Source: Candidatus Kryptoniota bacterium (GTDB taxonomy: Bacteria; Bacteroidota; Ignavibacteria; Kryptoniales; JAKASW01). From it: DNA of 64,000 nt. The translations under genes were made by a program, and so were the position numbers. The notes below the pieces were generated by a model. That model searched no databases. It saw nothing but the letters and a program-made list of their open reading frames with translations, and was not told the origin of the DNA. This document shows positions 1-8,874 of the stretch, one piece after another (the stretch's first letter is position 1; the number at the start of each line of letters is the position of its first letter). The stretch covers positions 1-64,000 of the forward strand of contig DATCTN010000006.1 in assembly GCA_036567965.1 (NCBI GenBank), in the 5' to 3' direction.

Positions 1-59
1 CCTGCTTCAGCCTGCCGGAGGGCAAAGACGATCTGCTGTTCCGTGAATCGTTTCTTCAT
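1..59 (-). CDS. IS3-family transposase OrfA, N-terminal fragment (partial)
   Basis: Reverse-complement translation from the ATG at 59 gives MKKRFTEQQIVFALRQAEAG and runs off the window. This is the characteristic opening of IS3-family OrfA, a helix-turn-helix protein that binds the element ends and is fused to the DDE transposase OrfB by programmed frameshifting. Only about 19 codons are visible, so intactness cannot be judged. It is the only recognisable transposase piece in the window. Confidence 0.75.
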   Translation of the reverse strand, partial: MKKRFTEQQIVFALRQAEA

Positions 60-135
60 GTCCTGTAGGCTCCATTTTGTTAGTGCAAATGTACCCTTTT
101 TTTCTCACTCAAAATGGACCAAGTTACGGGGGTCA
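1..135 (-). mobile_element. End of an IS3-family insertion sequence, cut by the window edge
   Basis: The minus strand starts at 135 with TGACCCCCGTAACTTGGTCC, a TG-initiated terminus as in IS3-family elements, followed about 75 bases later by an ATG that opens a typical IS3 OrfA N-terminus. The element continues beyond position 1. It sits directly against a copy of a local repeat (141-170), so it appears to have inserted into that repeat. The exact end is inferred, because the other terminus and the target duplication are not in the window. Confidence 0.7.
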
Positions 136-140
136 CAACC

Positions 141-170
141 AAGCATCGCCATTCTCAAATCGAGCGTCGT
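141..170. repeat. Repeat family C, copy 1 (truncated by the IS)
   Basis: A 30-base stretch ending in CAAATCGAGCGTCGT matches the end of the longer copies at 1161-1240 and 6238-6315. The matching half on the left is missing because the IS3-family end at 135 lies there. No gene occupies 136-350. Confidence 0.6.
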
Positions 171-350
171 ATTTGTATCATAATATTAGACGACAAACTG
201 CAATGAGTTCCTTATGAAGCTGGGGAGCCTCAATCGATTCGTGCCTCACCAACTATCTTCTTGCTGTAATGCTGAACGGAATTTGGTCCTGATGGATTCA
301 TCCTTGTTCACTTTGTGTTTTCCTAATCAACATCGGCAGACCTTATCTTC

Positions 351-1130
351 TCAGTATCTGGTGCCTTCATCAACAGTATATTCCTTCGGTTTTGAGAGCA
401 AAAAGGTACTTCGGATCCAGTCTGGAACATCTTTCGCGACCTTATAATTCGTTTTTTTTAAGAACCGATACATGAGAGGATATCCGAACCGATCGCTCAC
501 ACTTAACAAGCTGTCACCACTAAATTTGTACAAGTTGTACACAAAATAATTGTGCTCTTTGTATTCCTCGAGTTCCATACCAATAACCACGAAATGACCA
601 TCGTTGTCCATGTCCCGCTCAGGACGTTCAGCACTATATAGATTATGAAAAGCAATTTTCGTGAAATGCCCGTCCCTGTTCTGAATCAGATAAATATCCC
701 ACTCATCCAGTCCGAGCCCGTTTGTCATGTACGGAACCACTATTCGTATGTCGGTAAGTCCGTCTCCGTTATAATCCGCCAGAGCCGTAATTCCCCAAGA
801 AAAATACATGCGAGGAGCACTACTATCCACAAATGTTTGGACGAGCCTGTCGTTCCGAAATATGCTTATTTTTGAGATGTCATCGTCATCAGACACATTC
901 TCCTCAGGCGGTTCTACTCGAATGTCACATTTATCGCTGCCTGGAAATACAGTATTCAGAGATAAAGAGGTCGATTCGACAAACTTCTCGTCGTCGGATT
1001 CACTCGTGGAATCAACCCATTTGGGAACGTTTCGTTCCGGAGGTGCTTTGTACTTTTCAAATGGGTATTGAGCAAACCCTGATTCGCATAGCAGGACCCA
1101 AAAAGGCAACGCCAGTAATATTTTGGTCAT
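351..1130 (-). CDS. Secreted hypothetical protein with an FG-GAP-like motif
   Basis: The 259-residue product starts with a Sec signal peptide ending near GFAQ (residues 18-21), so it is exported. Residues around 118-130 carry a DxNxDGxxD calcium-loop pattern (DYNGDGLTD) and a second acidic stretch (DMDNDGH) follows, as in FG-GAP/VCBS-type repeats. Only one or two such loops are present, so a full propeller is not supported. The middle is rich in Asp and Ser. It is the leftmost complete gene of the minus-strand array and is flanked by family C repeats on both sides. Function is unknown, and the family assignment is tentative. Confidence 0.6.
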   Translation of the reverse strand: MTKILLALPFWVLLCESGFAQYPFEKYKAPPERNVPKWVDSTSESDDEKFVESTSLSLNTVFPGSDKCDIRVEPPEENVSDDDDISKISIFRNDRLVQTFVDSSAPRMYFSWGITALADYNGDGLTDIRIVVPYMTNGLGLDEWDIYLIQNRDGHFTKIAFHNLYSAERPERDMDNDGHFVVIGMELEEYKEHNYFVYNLYKFSGDSLLSVSDRFGYPLMYRFLKKTNYKVAKDVPDWIRSTFLLSKPKEYTVDEGTRY

Positions 1131-1160
1131 TTGTTATTGATCCTAATTGTTGATCAGTTG

Positions 1161-1240
1161 TTGACCTGCCACCAATTGATGTACCACTTCACATTCAGTG
1201 TCCATATCAATCATCGCCATTGTCAAATCGAGCGTCGTGA
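1161..1240. repeat. Repeat family C, copy 2
   Basis: An 80-base unit between two array genes runs from TTGACCTGCCACCAATTGAT to TCAAATCGAGCGTCGTGA. It matches 6238-6315 along its whole length and 17776-17804 over its first third. It has no convincing pair of 7-base boxes ending or starting in AAC/GTT, so it is not called an attC here. Confidence 0.65.
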
Positions 1241-1279
1241 TACAGTCTATAAGGGTTCGCCCGTTTGCGAGGTGGACAT

Positions 1280-1912
1280 TCAAGATATCCATTTCATATA
1301 TTGCCGATGGATGATCCATTGGCCATTCAGCTTAAGTAGAAAAACAAAAGTGCCTTCCGCATTTTCATAACCAGCATAGCGTTCAACATATACGACCGCC
1401 TTGTTAAGTTTTGAATTGAAGCCAACCCTAGACACCTCCATGAAGCCAAGGTTCGTGTGGTATTTATCGCGGAAGACTGCCCAAGAATTTCCCGTTGTTA
1501 ATGCAAAGACCGAATTCACCTGATCCGACGTCTGGAAAATGAGTTGTGTTTTTGGCCTCAAGGAGTCCGCGAAAAGGATCCATCGTTGTCGATTCTTCGA
1601 GTCGAAGTCGCGTCGCAACTCAACCGAGTCTCTTCCCTCAAAGAATGAGCTGTCTGTCGCAAAGAGGTCGAGATAATTTGAGGCAGAGTCTCCTCTTTTA
1701 AACATCTTAATCGTGGAATCGACTGACGATTGGACTATAGTAGAGTCTATGAATATGAGCGGCGCGCCCTGGTGAGATGGACGATAGAGGGAGTCTATTA
1801 CTGTCGCGATAACATGGTACTCTTCGGCAGAAGATATGTCTACTTGGCCGGGCGGTCGAGTACAGCCAACCACGCAAGCAGTCAATGACAGTAAAAGTAA
1901 TGAATATTTCAT
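1280..1912 (-). CDS. Hypothetical lipoprotein
   Basis: The 210-residue product begins MKYSLLLLSLTACVVGC, with a lipobox ending at Cys17, so it is probably lipid-anchored. The rest has no motif I recognise. The C-terminal half (KAVVYVERYAG, FVFLLKLNGQWIIHR) resembles the strand-rich ends of SnoaL/NTF2-like folds, but this is only a style match. It is a single-gene unit on the minus strand with an attC-like site upstream at 1934-2085 and a family C repeat downstream. Confidence 0.6.
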   Translation of the reverse strand: MKYSLLLLSLTACVVGCTRPPGQVDISSAEEYHVIATVIDSLYRPSHQGAPLIFIDSTIVQSSVDSTIKMFKRGDSASNYLDLFATDSSFFEGRDSVELRRDFDSKNRQRWILFADSLRPKTQLIFQTSDQVNSVFALTTGNSWAVFRDKYHTNLGFMEVSRVGFNSKLNKAVVYVERYAGYENAEGTFVFLLKLNGQWIIHRQYMKWIS

Positions 1913-1933
1913 TTCAGTCCAGCTGCAAATGGC

Positions 1934-2085
1934 AATTAACTATTTGGTTAACGTATTCGCTAACCATCCTTATTCGACTTCGATAATGAACTCTTTCGTT
2001 TATCTTCTTCTTGATAGTAATCCACGACATCATTCCCACAGCCCTTCTGTGTCGACGGGAGAATGTAAATGCTGCCTAGCTAATT
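1934..2085 (-). repeat. attC-like site, family A copy 1 (diverged)
   Basis: On the minus strand the outer boxes are AATTAGC (2085-2079) and GTTAATT (1940-1934), complementary except for one base. The interior (2010-2070) matches the family A sites at 12958-13023 and 15563-15708, including the shared block CACGACATCATTCCCACAGC. It accounts for most of the gene-free stretch 1913-2276. The box next to the following start codon begins with GTT, as expected for an integron site. The call is inference because the boxes are not consensus. Confidence 0.5.
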
Positions 2086-2276
2086 ATCAAACAAATCAAC
2101 GAGCGAGGACTGGAGCACTCTTAGGGGACACGTCAGTAGAGAAAAAATCTACCGAAGAACAGCGAGAGGTAGAAAACCCTAGAACCTATCACAAACAATT
2201 ACTCAAGAACCGTCTCTTAGCAAAATAGCTGAACTGTCCAGTTGACATTGAAGACCTACAGTTAAATGAAATGGAA

Positions 2277-4274
2277 CTATTGCTTTTTGAACACTACAGC
2301 TTTGTTGATGCGGTTCATAACTCGGTCAAGGAAATCCAGAAAACCCTTATAACTTTGGCTGTCAAAGTAAACATCGAGTATATTGACTTCGGCTGCAATT
2401 TCGATCCCATCTGGAATCTGATAGATATTTAGATTCGCAGAGCAGTCGTGAAAATTGGTTGGCGACTCGTTCGCGACTGTGTCTAATAACAAATAGCCCT
2501 GAGGCACTTTGATACCCCAATGTATCAAAAACTGGAGAGGCACCCCGAAGTAAAGCGCGTTATGCCTGTCCGTCGTGAAAATCTCATCCCTGAAATGCCT
2601 CATGATGATGTTGTCAGGCTTGAAAATCAAAAAGGAGTCCACACTCTGTAGTTTTGCCTTTTCGTAACCGGTAACCGTCTCCCTCAAGTCTCGCTGGTTC
2701 AGGAAATCGTTAATCCAAACCGAGTCGACCTTCGAAAAATGGTTTCCCGACACGCTGGATCTTACGCTGTTCTCAATATCACTAAGATTATCATCGTAGT
2801 ACAAGTTTCTCAGTTCTTGTGCCGGCCTTCCTCTGAAACCTATCGTGAGCGAATCCTTGATCTCGTTCGTCTTTGTGAAAGTAATATCATGTTTCTCGTA
2901 CGACAAGTTTAGGTTCCGGCCGGCAGGTTCCTTTACTATCATGTTGTAACAACTGTCTTCCCCCACGACCACAATATTGATATTGTGACTGAACCACGGT
3001 AATTCATAAGAAGAAGGAACGGAACGGTCGAAGTCATACAATTTCTTCTCCCCGTCTATAGTTACCAATAGTCCACATCGGTCGAACCATGTCCGGGTCG
3101 GCACAGTTGGCTCGAATGGACCATCTCTGAGGTCACGGATCCAGACAATGTTCTCTTTTATCCCCCACTTTTCGACTATCTTGAACATCAGGTACGATAG
3201 ATCTGAGGCGTCACCTCTCTTCGAGTCAAAGAGCCCATCGACGTTCGAGCTCAGCGGATATAGCGAGTTGTACGAGGAGAGAACAAAATATTTTCTTAGG
3301 TGTGTATAAACACTGTCGACCCCCTTGAAACCGAGATCAGGGTTGTAGCCGTTTTTCGGAAGGTCCAAGATTTCGAAATCGCCACCGGCGACATGGCCTT
3401 TGTCTATGAAATCATTGAAGAAGCTCTTCGAAAGGTTGTTCCACGCTTGCAGCGAATCTTCCGCTTCATGGCCCGCAACGAACGCCGTCAGGAACGCCGA
3501 GGCTTCAAATGGATATGGAAACGGCTCACTTGGATAAGCTCTTAAGTTTGCGACGCTCCAGAAATATGTCTTCTCATCCCCATGGAGGCTGGCCTGTTGT
3601 ACTATCTTGGGGTGACCGATTTCGTTTTCCGGAAAGCTGAAATACCTTATACTGTCCGATTTAGGAACCGTGATGTACAAGCTGGAATACAATATGAAGT
3701 CTTTGTCGTTGTAATAGAACAATCCCCCCGTCGAATACGAGAAGATGTCAGAATATCCGTATTCGTACTGGATCACATCTCCGAGAGAAACATTTGGTAT
3801 CTTGAAAACTACTTTGCGAACCAGCGGAGTGTTGTCGGCCGATTTGACCTCAGCGATGTTTTGGACATTCTCACTTGGCATCTCAATTACCGTACTGTCA
3901 GGCTTCTGGACTCTTGCGCGAACGAAATATGAATTCGGGTAAAGGTTTCCGAGGCGCTCACTATATCTGAACTCAACATCTGCATACCGGTGCACGGCAA
4001 TATCATCCAAGACTTTCACAATGATGACGATAGTATGGGATGTGTTCGGGACTTTGAGCCGGGTGCCGTAAAAATAGATATCCTGGTATGTGAGTGTGGT
4101 ACTTTGTTCCTTCGTTAGTATTATCGCGTCCATGTCGGGAAATTTATCCGGCGTAATTGCGTTCTGCAGCTGCAAATCCGGAAGACTCCGAAAATACCCC
4201 TGACCCTGCGCGGCGTTGAGACATATTGCTACCATCAAAAATGTGAATATCGTTTTCAATTTATTTTTCCGCAT
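2277..4274 (-). CDS. DUF3857/transglutaminase-like secreted protein lacking the catalytic Cys
   Basis: The 665-residue protein has a signal peptide (residues 1-24), an N-terminal DUF3857 beta-domain (about 50-210) and a transglutaminase-like region (about 320-420). It aligns with its neighbour encoded at 4261-6120, but where the neighbour has GDCKD with the catalytic Cys this protein has RGDASD (Ala356). The stretch where the neighbour's His lies reads WFDRCG, without His, and only the Asp (YDFD, near 414) remains. It is therefore probably a non-catalytic paralogue. Its start overlaps the end of the neighbour by 14 bases, which indicates translational coupling. The envelope location is inferred from the signal peptide. 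Confidence 0.75.
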   Translation of the reverse strand: MRKNKLKTIFTFLMVAICLNAAQGQGYFRSLPDLQLQNAITPDKFPDMDAIILTKEQSTTLTYQDIYFYGTRLKVPNTSHTIVIIVKVLDDIAVHRYADVEFRYSERLGNLYPNSYFVRARVQKPDSTVIEMPSENVQNIAEVKSADNTPLVRKVVFKIPNVSLGDVIQYEYGYSDIFSYSTGGLFYYNDKDFILYSSLYITVPKSDSIRYFSFPENEIGHPKIVQQASLHGDEKTYFWSVANLRAYPSEPFPYPFEASAFLTAFVAGHEAEDSLQAWNNLSKSFFNDFIDKGHVAGGDFEILDLPKNGYNPDLGFKGVDSVYTHLRKYFVLSSYNSLYPLSSNVDGLFDSKRGDASDLSYLMFKIVEKWGIKENIVWIRDLRDGPFEPTVPTRTWFDRCGLLVTIDGEKKLYDFDRSVPSSYELPWFSHNINIVVVGEDSCYNMIVKEPAGRNLNLSYEKHDITFTKTNEIKDSLTIGFRGRPAQELRNLYYDDNLSDIENSVRSSVSGNHFSKVDSVWINDFLNQRDLRETVTGYEKAKLQSVDSFLIFKPDNIIMRHFRDEIFTTDRHNALYFGVPLQFLIHWGIKVPQGYLLLDTVANESPTNFHDCSANLNIYQIPDGIEIAAEVNILDVYFDSQSYKGFLDFLDRVMNRINKAVVFKKQ

Positions 4275-6120
4275 TCAGTTTGAGTGTGTTATTAAATTCA
4301 TCGGAGATTTCATGAAACGTCTTCTTGAACTGCGACTGATGAGCGGAGTCAATCGGGCCGGGATCAATCGCGTATTTATATTCCACGACCTGGCCTTTTG
4401 TCGAGTCGGCATTTGCCGGTCTAATATTGAGACGCAAGTCGACCTTATCGTAATACGGAAAATAATAAACACTCGTCGTGTCGATTCCTGAAAGCTCGCT
4501 CGGGAAAAGAAGTGGAAAGAGACGGTGAAAGCTCGAGTAGACGGTACCTCCGATCAAGGATGCCGAGTTGGGAAGTTCAACGGTTGCATCAAGGACGAAC
4601 GCATCGGGTTTCGTTCTCCACGTGATTTCTTTTACCTCCGCGGTCGGGCTCAGTGTCTCCGTAATCCACTTTGTCGCGGATTCCTGCATTCTCGCCTTAT
4701 TAAGCTGTGATTCCGTGAAGAGAAAATCCACCGCGTATTGATATTTCAATACGATAGTGAGCTTCCCAACGAAGCCGTCTTCCTCCTGTACAAGTTTTCC
4801 GGATATAGATAATAGATCATTTTCCGACTCTTCGATGGTCACCAGCCGGGATTTCCCTTGCTCGAGAATAAGAGCGGGCTGGTTTATTAGATCGCTTGAA
4901 ACCAATCCCGGTATCCCCTGTTTGTTCGTCCCATCATACCACCAATCTGTCCCACCAAATTCATAATGAACCACGTCGTGGTTGAACTGATCCACGGGCA
5001 GGTCTGAAAAGAAGTGATCTCCTCTCCCCCGAACACAGAGGGCAAAATTAGGGTTCAGGCCGACACTCTTTGCCATTGAATACATAAGACACGAATAGTC
5101 TTTGCAGTCTCCATATTTATTTGCAAGGATCGAGGCGCAGTCGTGCGGAATGTATTCCTCGCCTTTTTTCAGGTAGACTTCTTCGAAGCGAATGTACCTC
5201 TGGCAATAGTTGAAGATTGCGTCCATCTTCTCCTTATCGTTCGTGAGACCTTTTGTCACTTCCTCTGCGGTTTTTCTGACCGTGGAATCGTATTGGGCCT
5301 TTTCGGACATCTGTTTAAGGTACCAGTCTCCAAGGCCTTCCCATGAAAATGGTCTTTCTTTCAGCGTAGCGCTGTCTCGTACGGCTGCAACTATCTCGGG
5401 ATAATTGTCCAATGCAGCTAGAGTAGAAGTTTCCTCCTTCGGAACATATGTATTCCAATGAAACGAGTACTCTTTTCCTCCTTTAATTGAATCAACCCTA
5501 GGAGTGGTCGAATCGTTTACGATCCTGTAGTATAACGCGCTGTGGTCCGGAACATCTATCAGACACGTAATGTTCTCCCCGTTGCCAATTTCATCCAGTG
5601 AAAAGCTTATGCCGAGCTCGGGCAAATCGTTGACATGCACGTCGACCTCTTCAATCATATCGCCATCCGCAACCTCTCCATTTACGCTGAGCATTTTACT
5701 AACACTTTGAGTGACAACGCTCTTATCGCTCTCGTTGACGGTGACCACGTCGTTCTCGTCAAGGTTCTTCACATCGCCATTTCTCTTGATGATCCTTCCG
5801 TAAAAATCGGTCAGCCTATAGGTTGGGGAGTCGGTCGTTTCTAGGAGATCTGGGATGGCGTTTGTATTCGATCCGACTTTGATAACCTTATGCAAGGTAA
5901 CTTCAAGACCGCCGCCGACAGAAAACTTGAACTGTTTTTTGAAATATATGACGGTGGTCTGCTGTTTTTCGATCCCGCTGAGTCGTGCAACTTCTTCCTT
6001 TTGAAGAAACGGGCTTGTACACCCTGCGAGCCAGCCGGATATAGCCAGAAGCATAAGGAGCTTATACGGTTTCCATAAACTGTGGTAATCGTAATTCTTT
6101 TCCACCACATCAGCCTCCAT
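4261..6120 (-). CDS. DUF3857/transglutaminase-domain lipoprotein
   Basis: The 619-residue protein has a lipobox (WLAGC, Cys34), a DUF3857 domain (about 60-230) and a transglutaminase-like domain (about 280-400). The Cys-His-Asp triad is visible: Cys339 in YGDCKD, His381 in FNHDVVH and Asp396 in WYDGT. Such proteins act on peptides or proteins in the envelope as peptidases or acyltransferases, and the substrate is unknown. It is the first gene of a two-gene unit with the degenerate paralogue at 2277-4274. An alternative start at Met23 (6054) would give a more typical lipoprotein signal length. At 1.9 kb it is large for an integron cassette. Confidence 0.78.
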   Translation of the reverse strand: MEADVVEKNYDYHSLWKPYKLLMLLAISGWLAGCTSPFLQKEEVARLSGIEKQQTTVIYFKKQFKFSVGGGLEVTLHKVIKVGSNTNAIPDLLETTDSPTYRLTDFYGRIIKRNGDVKNLDENDVVTVNESDKSVVTQSVSKMLSVNGEVADGDMIEEVDVHVNDLPELGISFSLDEIGNGENITCLIDVPDHSALYYRIVNDSTTPRVDSIKGGKEYSFHWNTYVPKEETSTLAALDNYPEIVAAVRDSATLKERPFSWEGLGDWYLKQMSEKAQYDSTVRKTAEEVTKGLTNDKEKMDAIFNYCQRYIRFEEVYLKKGEEYIPHDCASILANKYGDCKDYSCLMYSMAKSVGLNPNFALCVRGRGDHFFSDLPVDQFNHDVVHYEFGGTDWWYDGTNKQGIPGLVSSDLINQPALILEQGKSRLVTIEESENDLLSISGKLVQEEDGFVGKLTIVLKYQYAVDFLFTESQLNKARMQESATKWITETLSPTAEVKEITWRTKPDAFVLDATVELPNSASLIGGTVYSSFHRLFPLLFPSELSGIDTTSVYYFPYYDKVDLRLNIRPANADSTKGQVVEYKYAIDPGPIDSAHQSQFKKTFHEISDEFNNTLKLNAEK

Positions 6121-6237
6121 CTCTATAATCTAATGCGAACAAACTAAGCAGTCATAAGTTTAAGATGCAAAGCAGGTAGAATCTTCCTTGCCGCAGCGCA
6201 CTTACCTAAGTTGTGCTGCCTTTACAAGGTGATCACC

Positions 6238-6331
6238 TTGACCTGCCCCGATCGATGTACTACTTCAAATTCAGTAATTCGCTCTCCATCACCATTGTCA
6301 AATCGAGCGTCGTGAATTGCCGTTGTTGGGC
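6238..6331. repeat. Repeat family C copy 3 with an adjacent GCCCAAC box
   Basis: Bases 6238-6315 match family C copy 2 (1161-1240). Just beyond, the minus strand carries GCCCAAC (6331-6325), a perfect RYYYAAC box 44 bases downstream of the stop of the gene at 6375. I could not find the matching GTT box, so this is at best half of an attC-like site. Confidence 0.5.
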
Positions 6332-6374
6332 ATCCGTGCTCAATCGATTGGCGAAAGAAAGTCTTTTTATATGG

Positions 6375-7268
6375 TCACTGTTCAACTTTTTCCCACTTAA
6401 GATTTTCTGTTGCGTAATCAACCAATACTGATATCTCACCCAAAGGGGCATAGTAGTCGGTGCTAACCTTCTTGGTCTCGTTTGGTGTCTTGACCGTGAT
6501 TGTAATCCAGGGAAGGTCGGTGGCTCCTGTGGCATAGGTCTCTTTCATTTCGAAGAAGCGAATGGCAAAAAGGAGTGAAGTGATGCCAACAAACTGAGAC
6601 TTATCCATTTGTGCCTTCCATTTACCAGCCCTCTTCGCATAGTAACGCCCGTCATAGAGCACAGTGCCATCTTTATCGAGGGTAACTGTGTACGATGGGC
6701 ACGTTCCTAAACATGCGCTTCTGTCCACTATGATTTTATCAATCTCAACATTTTTCCTCCTCTGGATGGCAAAGGAAAGAACAATCGCAATGCGAACGTC
6801 TGTTGAGTGTCCCTTTATCATTGGCGTGGTGAATCGAGCGTTTTCGAGCGCGGTGATTGCGTTCTTGTTGAAAATTTCGGCACTGCTTTGTTTCACCTTC
6901 ACATCATGAACAAGGCCAAACGAATCAATGCTCGCTGTCAGAATTACAACGCCCATAACCCCCGCCCTCAGTGCGAGTGGTGGGTACTTAATTGAATCTA
7001 CAAAGGCCTTTAAGCCCTGCACTGGAATCGGAGCCGTGATTCCTTGATTGGGTTGCACAACGATTATGGTGTCAACAAAGACCAGCGGTGGACCGTAGCT
7101 ACACCAGAATGAGTTTATGTAGTCATCGTAAAAGACTTCTGTGGTATCGTGGCTCTTTACCAAATGACTCCATTGAAGAGAGTCGGATTGTGCCATTCCA
7201 ACATTAACAGCCACTGCAATCACGAAAATTGAATATGCCAGCATTCTCATTCGTTTATACACTTTCAA
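6375..7268 (-). CDS. TonB C-terminal domain protein fused to a DUF6438 domain
   Basis: The 297-residue protein has a signal peptide ending near GMAQ (about residue 26). A TonB C-terminal-like domain (about 80-165) shows the usual YPPLALRAGVMGVVIL opening and a long helix NAITALENARF. A DUF6438-like domain follows (about 170-285, DRSACLGTCPSYTVTLDKDG). Free-standing TonB-C domains are common in secreted Bacteroidota proteins and do not imply TonB transport. The gene is one cassette-like unit, with the site 7300-7468 upstream and the 6238-6331 repeat downstream. The fusion order is seen directly; its role is unknown. Confidence 0.72.
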   Translation of the reverse strand: MKVYKRMRMLAYSIFVIAVAVNVGMAQSDSLQWSHLVKSHDTTEVFYDDYINSFWCSYGPPLVFVDTIIVVQPNQGITAPIPVQGLKAFVDSIKYPPLALRAGVMGVVILTASIDSFGLVHDVKVKQSSAEIFNKNAITALENARFTTPMIKGHSTDVRIAIVLSFAIQRRKNVEIDKIIVDRSACLGTCPSYTVTLDKDGTVLYDGRYYAKRAGKWKAQMDKSQFVGITSLLFAIRFFEMKETYATGATDLPWITITVKTPNETKKVSTDYYAPLGEISVLVDYATENLKWEKVEQ

Positions 7269-7299
7269 GTTTAAACTGAACCACGGAATGGCTTACCTT

Positions 7300-7468
7300 G
7301 TCGAGCGTGTCGTCGTATCGTCCGCAGCAACAATGCAGCGCCGCGCATCCTTTTTCTTCCCAATGCGCGTGCCATGAAGCCTGTCCGCCGTCCCGCAAGG
7401 CGGGACTTGCGGAAGGCGGGCGAACTCGATATATATAATAACGAGCGTCTTTTTGCCACCTGTTAGAC
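7300..7468 (-). repeat. attC-like site, family B copy 1, with an inserted GC-rich palindrome
   Basis: The minus strand carries GTCTAAC (7468-7462), a perfect RYYYAAC box just past the stop of the gene at 7494, then blocks shared with 8194-8316 and 12398-12514 (GACGCTC, TTCATGGC, GAAG..GGATGCGCGGC). About 40 extra bases near 7382-7425 form a palindromic GTCCCGC/GCGGGAC repeat. The expected GTT box is not recognisable: the aligned position reads GATACGA, so this copy looks decayed. Confidence 0.5.
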
Positions 7469-7493
7469 GACGCGCGTACCATCATGAACGTTG

Positions 7494-8147
7494 TCATTTC
7501 GTAACCCTGAAATCTTGTAGAGTTGAGACTTTTCTGAAGTCTTTGGAATTCCCAACACATTCCTTGAGCAAACCAATTCCAGGAGCGTACCATGAAGAAT
7601 CAACGACATCAGACCAATGGCCCACAACCAAGACCACGCTATCTATCGGTGTACCTCTGAATGTGAGTTGGCCAATTGAGGCGATTCTGTATGATGACAC
7701 CCTCTCGTCGCGATCATATTCCCACTCGTTACCTACTGCCAAAGGTGCCTTGAGGAGGGGGACTGCGTAGGTTGGCCTGTGGTAGAGGTCAGAATCGCTT
7801 GCCGAATTGTAATTGTAAATTGTTCTGTCCCTTATGGTGTAGTATCCAGTGACATACTGTTTCAAGGAATCGCCTCGGATTTCTTCGTTGAAGTATTCGC
7901 CATGCGAGAAAAGAAGTGACCCATCACTGTGTCTCAAAGTGTCATTAATCCTGACTCGCAACTGGAAGAAAGTATGCATCCCATTTAGTATCCCCTCGAC
8001 ATTGTAAGTCCATGTGTTGCCGATTTTGAGCGGCAGATAAAACGAAACCTCATCGAGTCTGGCTTGTTGGGGGGCTGGATCTGACGCATTATAGAAAACA
8101 CTTGCAAGCCAGATGATAATTGATGCGGCTACATATCGGAATAGCAT
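7494..8147 (-). CDS. Hypothetical exported protein
   Basis: The 217-residue product has an N-terminal hydrophobic segment (residues 5-20) suitable as a signal peptide or anchor. It then has LPLKIGNTWTYNV, an opening I associate with uncharacterised secreted proteins of the Ignavibacteria type. The body alternates short strands and ends with a basic tail (LQDFRVTK). No catalytic motif was seen. Family B attC-like sites lie on both sides (7300-7468 and 8194-8316), and the box GTTAGGC lies 47 bases before the start, which makes it one of the cleanest one-gene cassette units in the window. Confidence 0.6.
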   Translation of the reverse strand: MLFRYVAASIIIWLASVFYNASDPAPQQARLDEVSFYLPLKIGNTWTYNVEGILNGMHTFFQLRVRINDTLRHSDGSLLFSHGEYFNEEIRGDSLKQYVTGYYTIRDRTIYNYNSASDSDLYHRPTYAVPLLKAPLAVGNEWEYDRDERVSSYRIASIGQLTFRGTPIDSVVLVVGHWSDVVDSSWYAPGIGLLKECVGNSKDFRKVSTLQDFRVTK

Positions 8148-8193
8148 TTAGATCCTCGTATAGCTACAAGCATTAATTCGATTGACGCGTGTC

Positions 8194-8316
8194 GCCTAAC
8201 GTGTTGCCGCATCACGTTCGTGCCGCGCTCCTTCTTCGCGGAATACGCGCGCCATGAAGCAGACTCGACATATACATAATGATGAGCGTCTTCTTTTTGA
8301 TTGCTATCCGTTGGCA
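8194..8316 (-). repeat. attC-like site, family B copy 2
   Basis: On the minus strand the site opens with TGCCAAC (8316-8310), inside the last codons of the gene at 8304, and closes with GTTAGGC (8200-8194), a perfect GTTRRRY box. GCCAACG pairs with CGTTAGGC if one A is left extrahelical, as in known attC hairpins. The interior shares blocks with 7300-7468 and 12398-12514. Length is 123 bases, within the known attC range. Confidence 0.65.
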
Positions 8317-8849
8317 CCACGCTTGAAACATCTCACTTTCAAAGCATTAAGGGAGTCGAGCGGAAACACAAGCTGACCGCTATTGACTCTAATATTGATA
8401 CCTAAGCTCAAATCAGCATGATGGACGCTCATCCAACTTAGAGAGCCATCTGCCACAACGATATGCATTGAGTCGGTCGGCACAACGTAGATAGTTCCAC
8501 TGAATCTGCGGAACTCGGTCGATGCGATGCTAAACGGGACCATTGAAAACTGGATCTTCAAGGAATCTTGATTCAATGGCGTAAACTGAATTGTTATATA
8601 AGATGTGTCTTGGCCCGCTAGCAGAGAGGAAATGGAATCTCCCCAGAGATAATAACATTCCTGAAGTGAGTTGGGCCAGGAACCGTAACTTCTCCTGAAG
8701 AGATAAGATAACGTAGCTAATCGAACTGGCCGAACAGCTAGGCTATCAACTGTGTTTTGAAAATGAGTATTCAACGTTGAATTACTCGCTGAGCAGCCGT
8801 AGTAAAGGCCTAACGCTGAAAGAACGATTATGATATACAATCTATTCAT
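8304..8849 (-). CDS. Hypothetical lipoprotein
   Basis: The 181-residue product begins with a type II signal and lipobox (LYYGC, Cys19), so it is predicted to be lipidated. The rest looks beta-rich and has no recognised domain. The stop codon lies inside the opening box of the attC-like site 8194-8316, and GTTAGCC (8881-8875) lies 26 bases upstream of the start, exactly the arrangement of an integron cassette with little non-coding DNA. Confidence 0.6.
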   Translation of the reverse strand: MNRLYIIIVLSALGLYYGCSASNSTLNTHFQNTVDSLAVRPVRLATLSYLFRRSYGSWPNSLQECYYLWGDSISSLLAGQDTSYITIQFTPLNQDSLKIQFSMVPFSIASTEFRRFSGTIYVVPTDSMHIVVADGSLSWMSVHHADLSLGINIRVNSGQLVFPLDSLNALKVRCFKRGANG

Positions 8850-8874
8850 TAACGATTCCTTGCGTGGCGCTCGT

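Noticed and set aside
1161-1240. Family C repeat as an attC site
   Set aside because: No matching pair of AAC/GTT boxes flanks it, so it is listed only as a repeat.
7382-7425. GC-rich palindromic stretch as a terminator
   Set aside because: No T-tract in either orientation and it lies inside an attC-like site; read as an inserted repeat.
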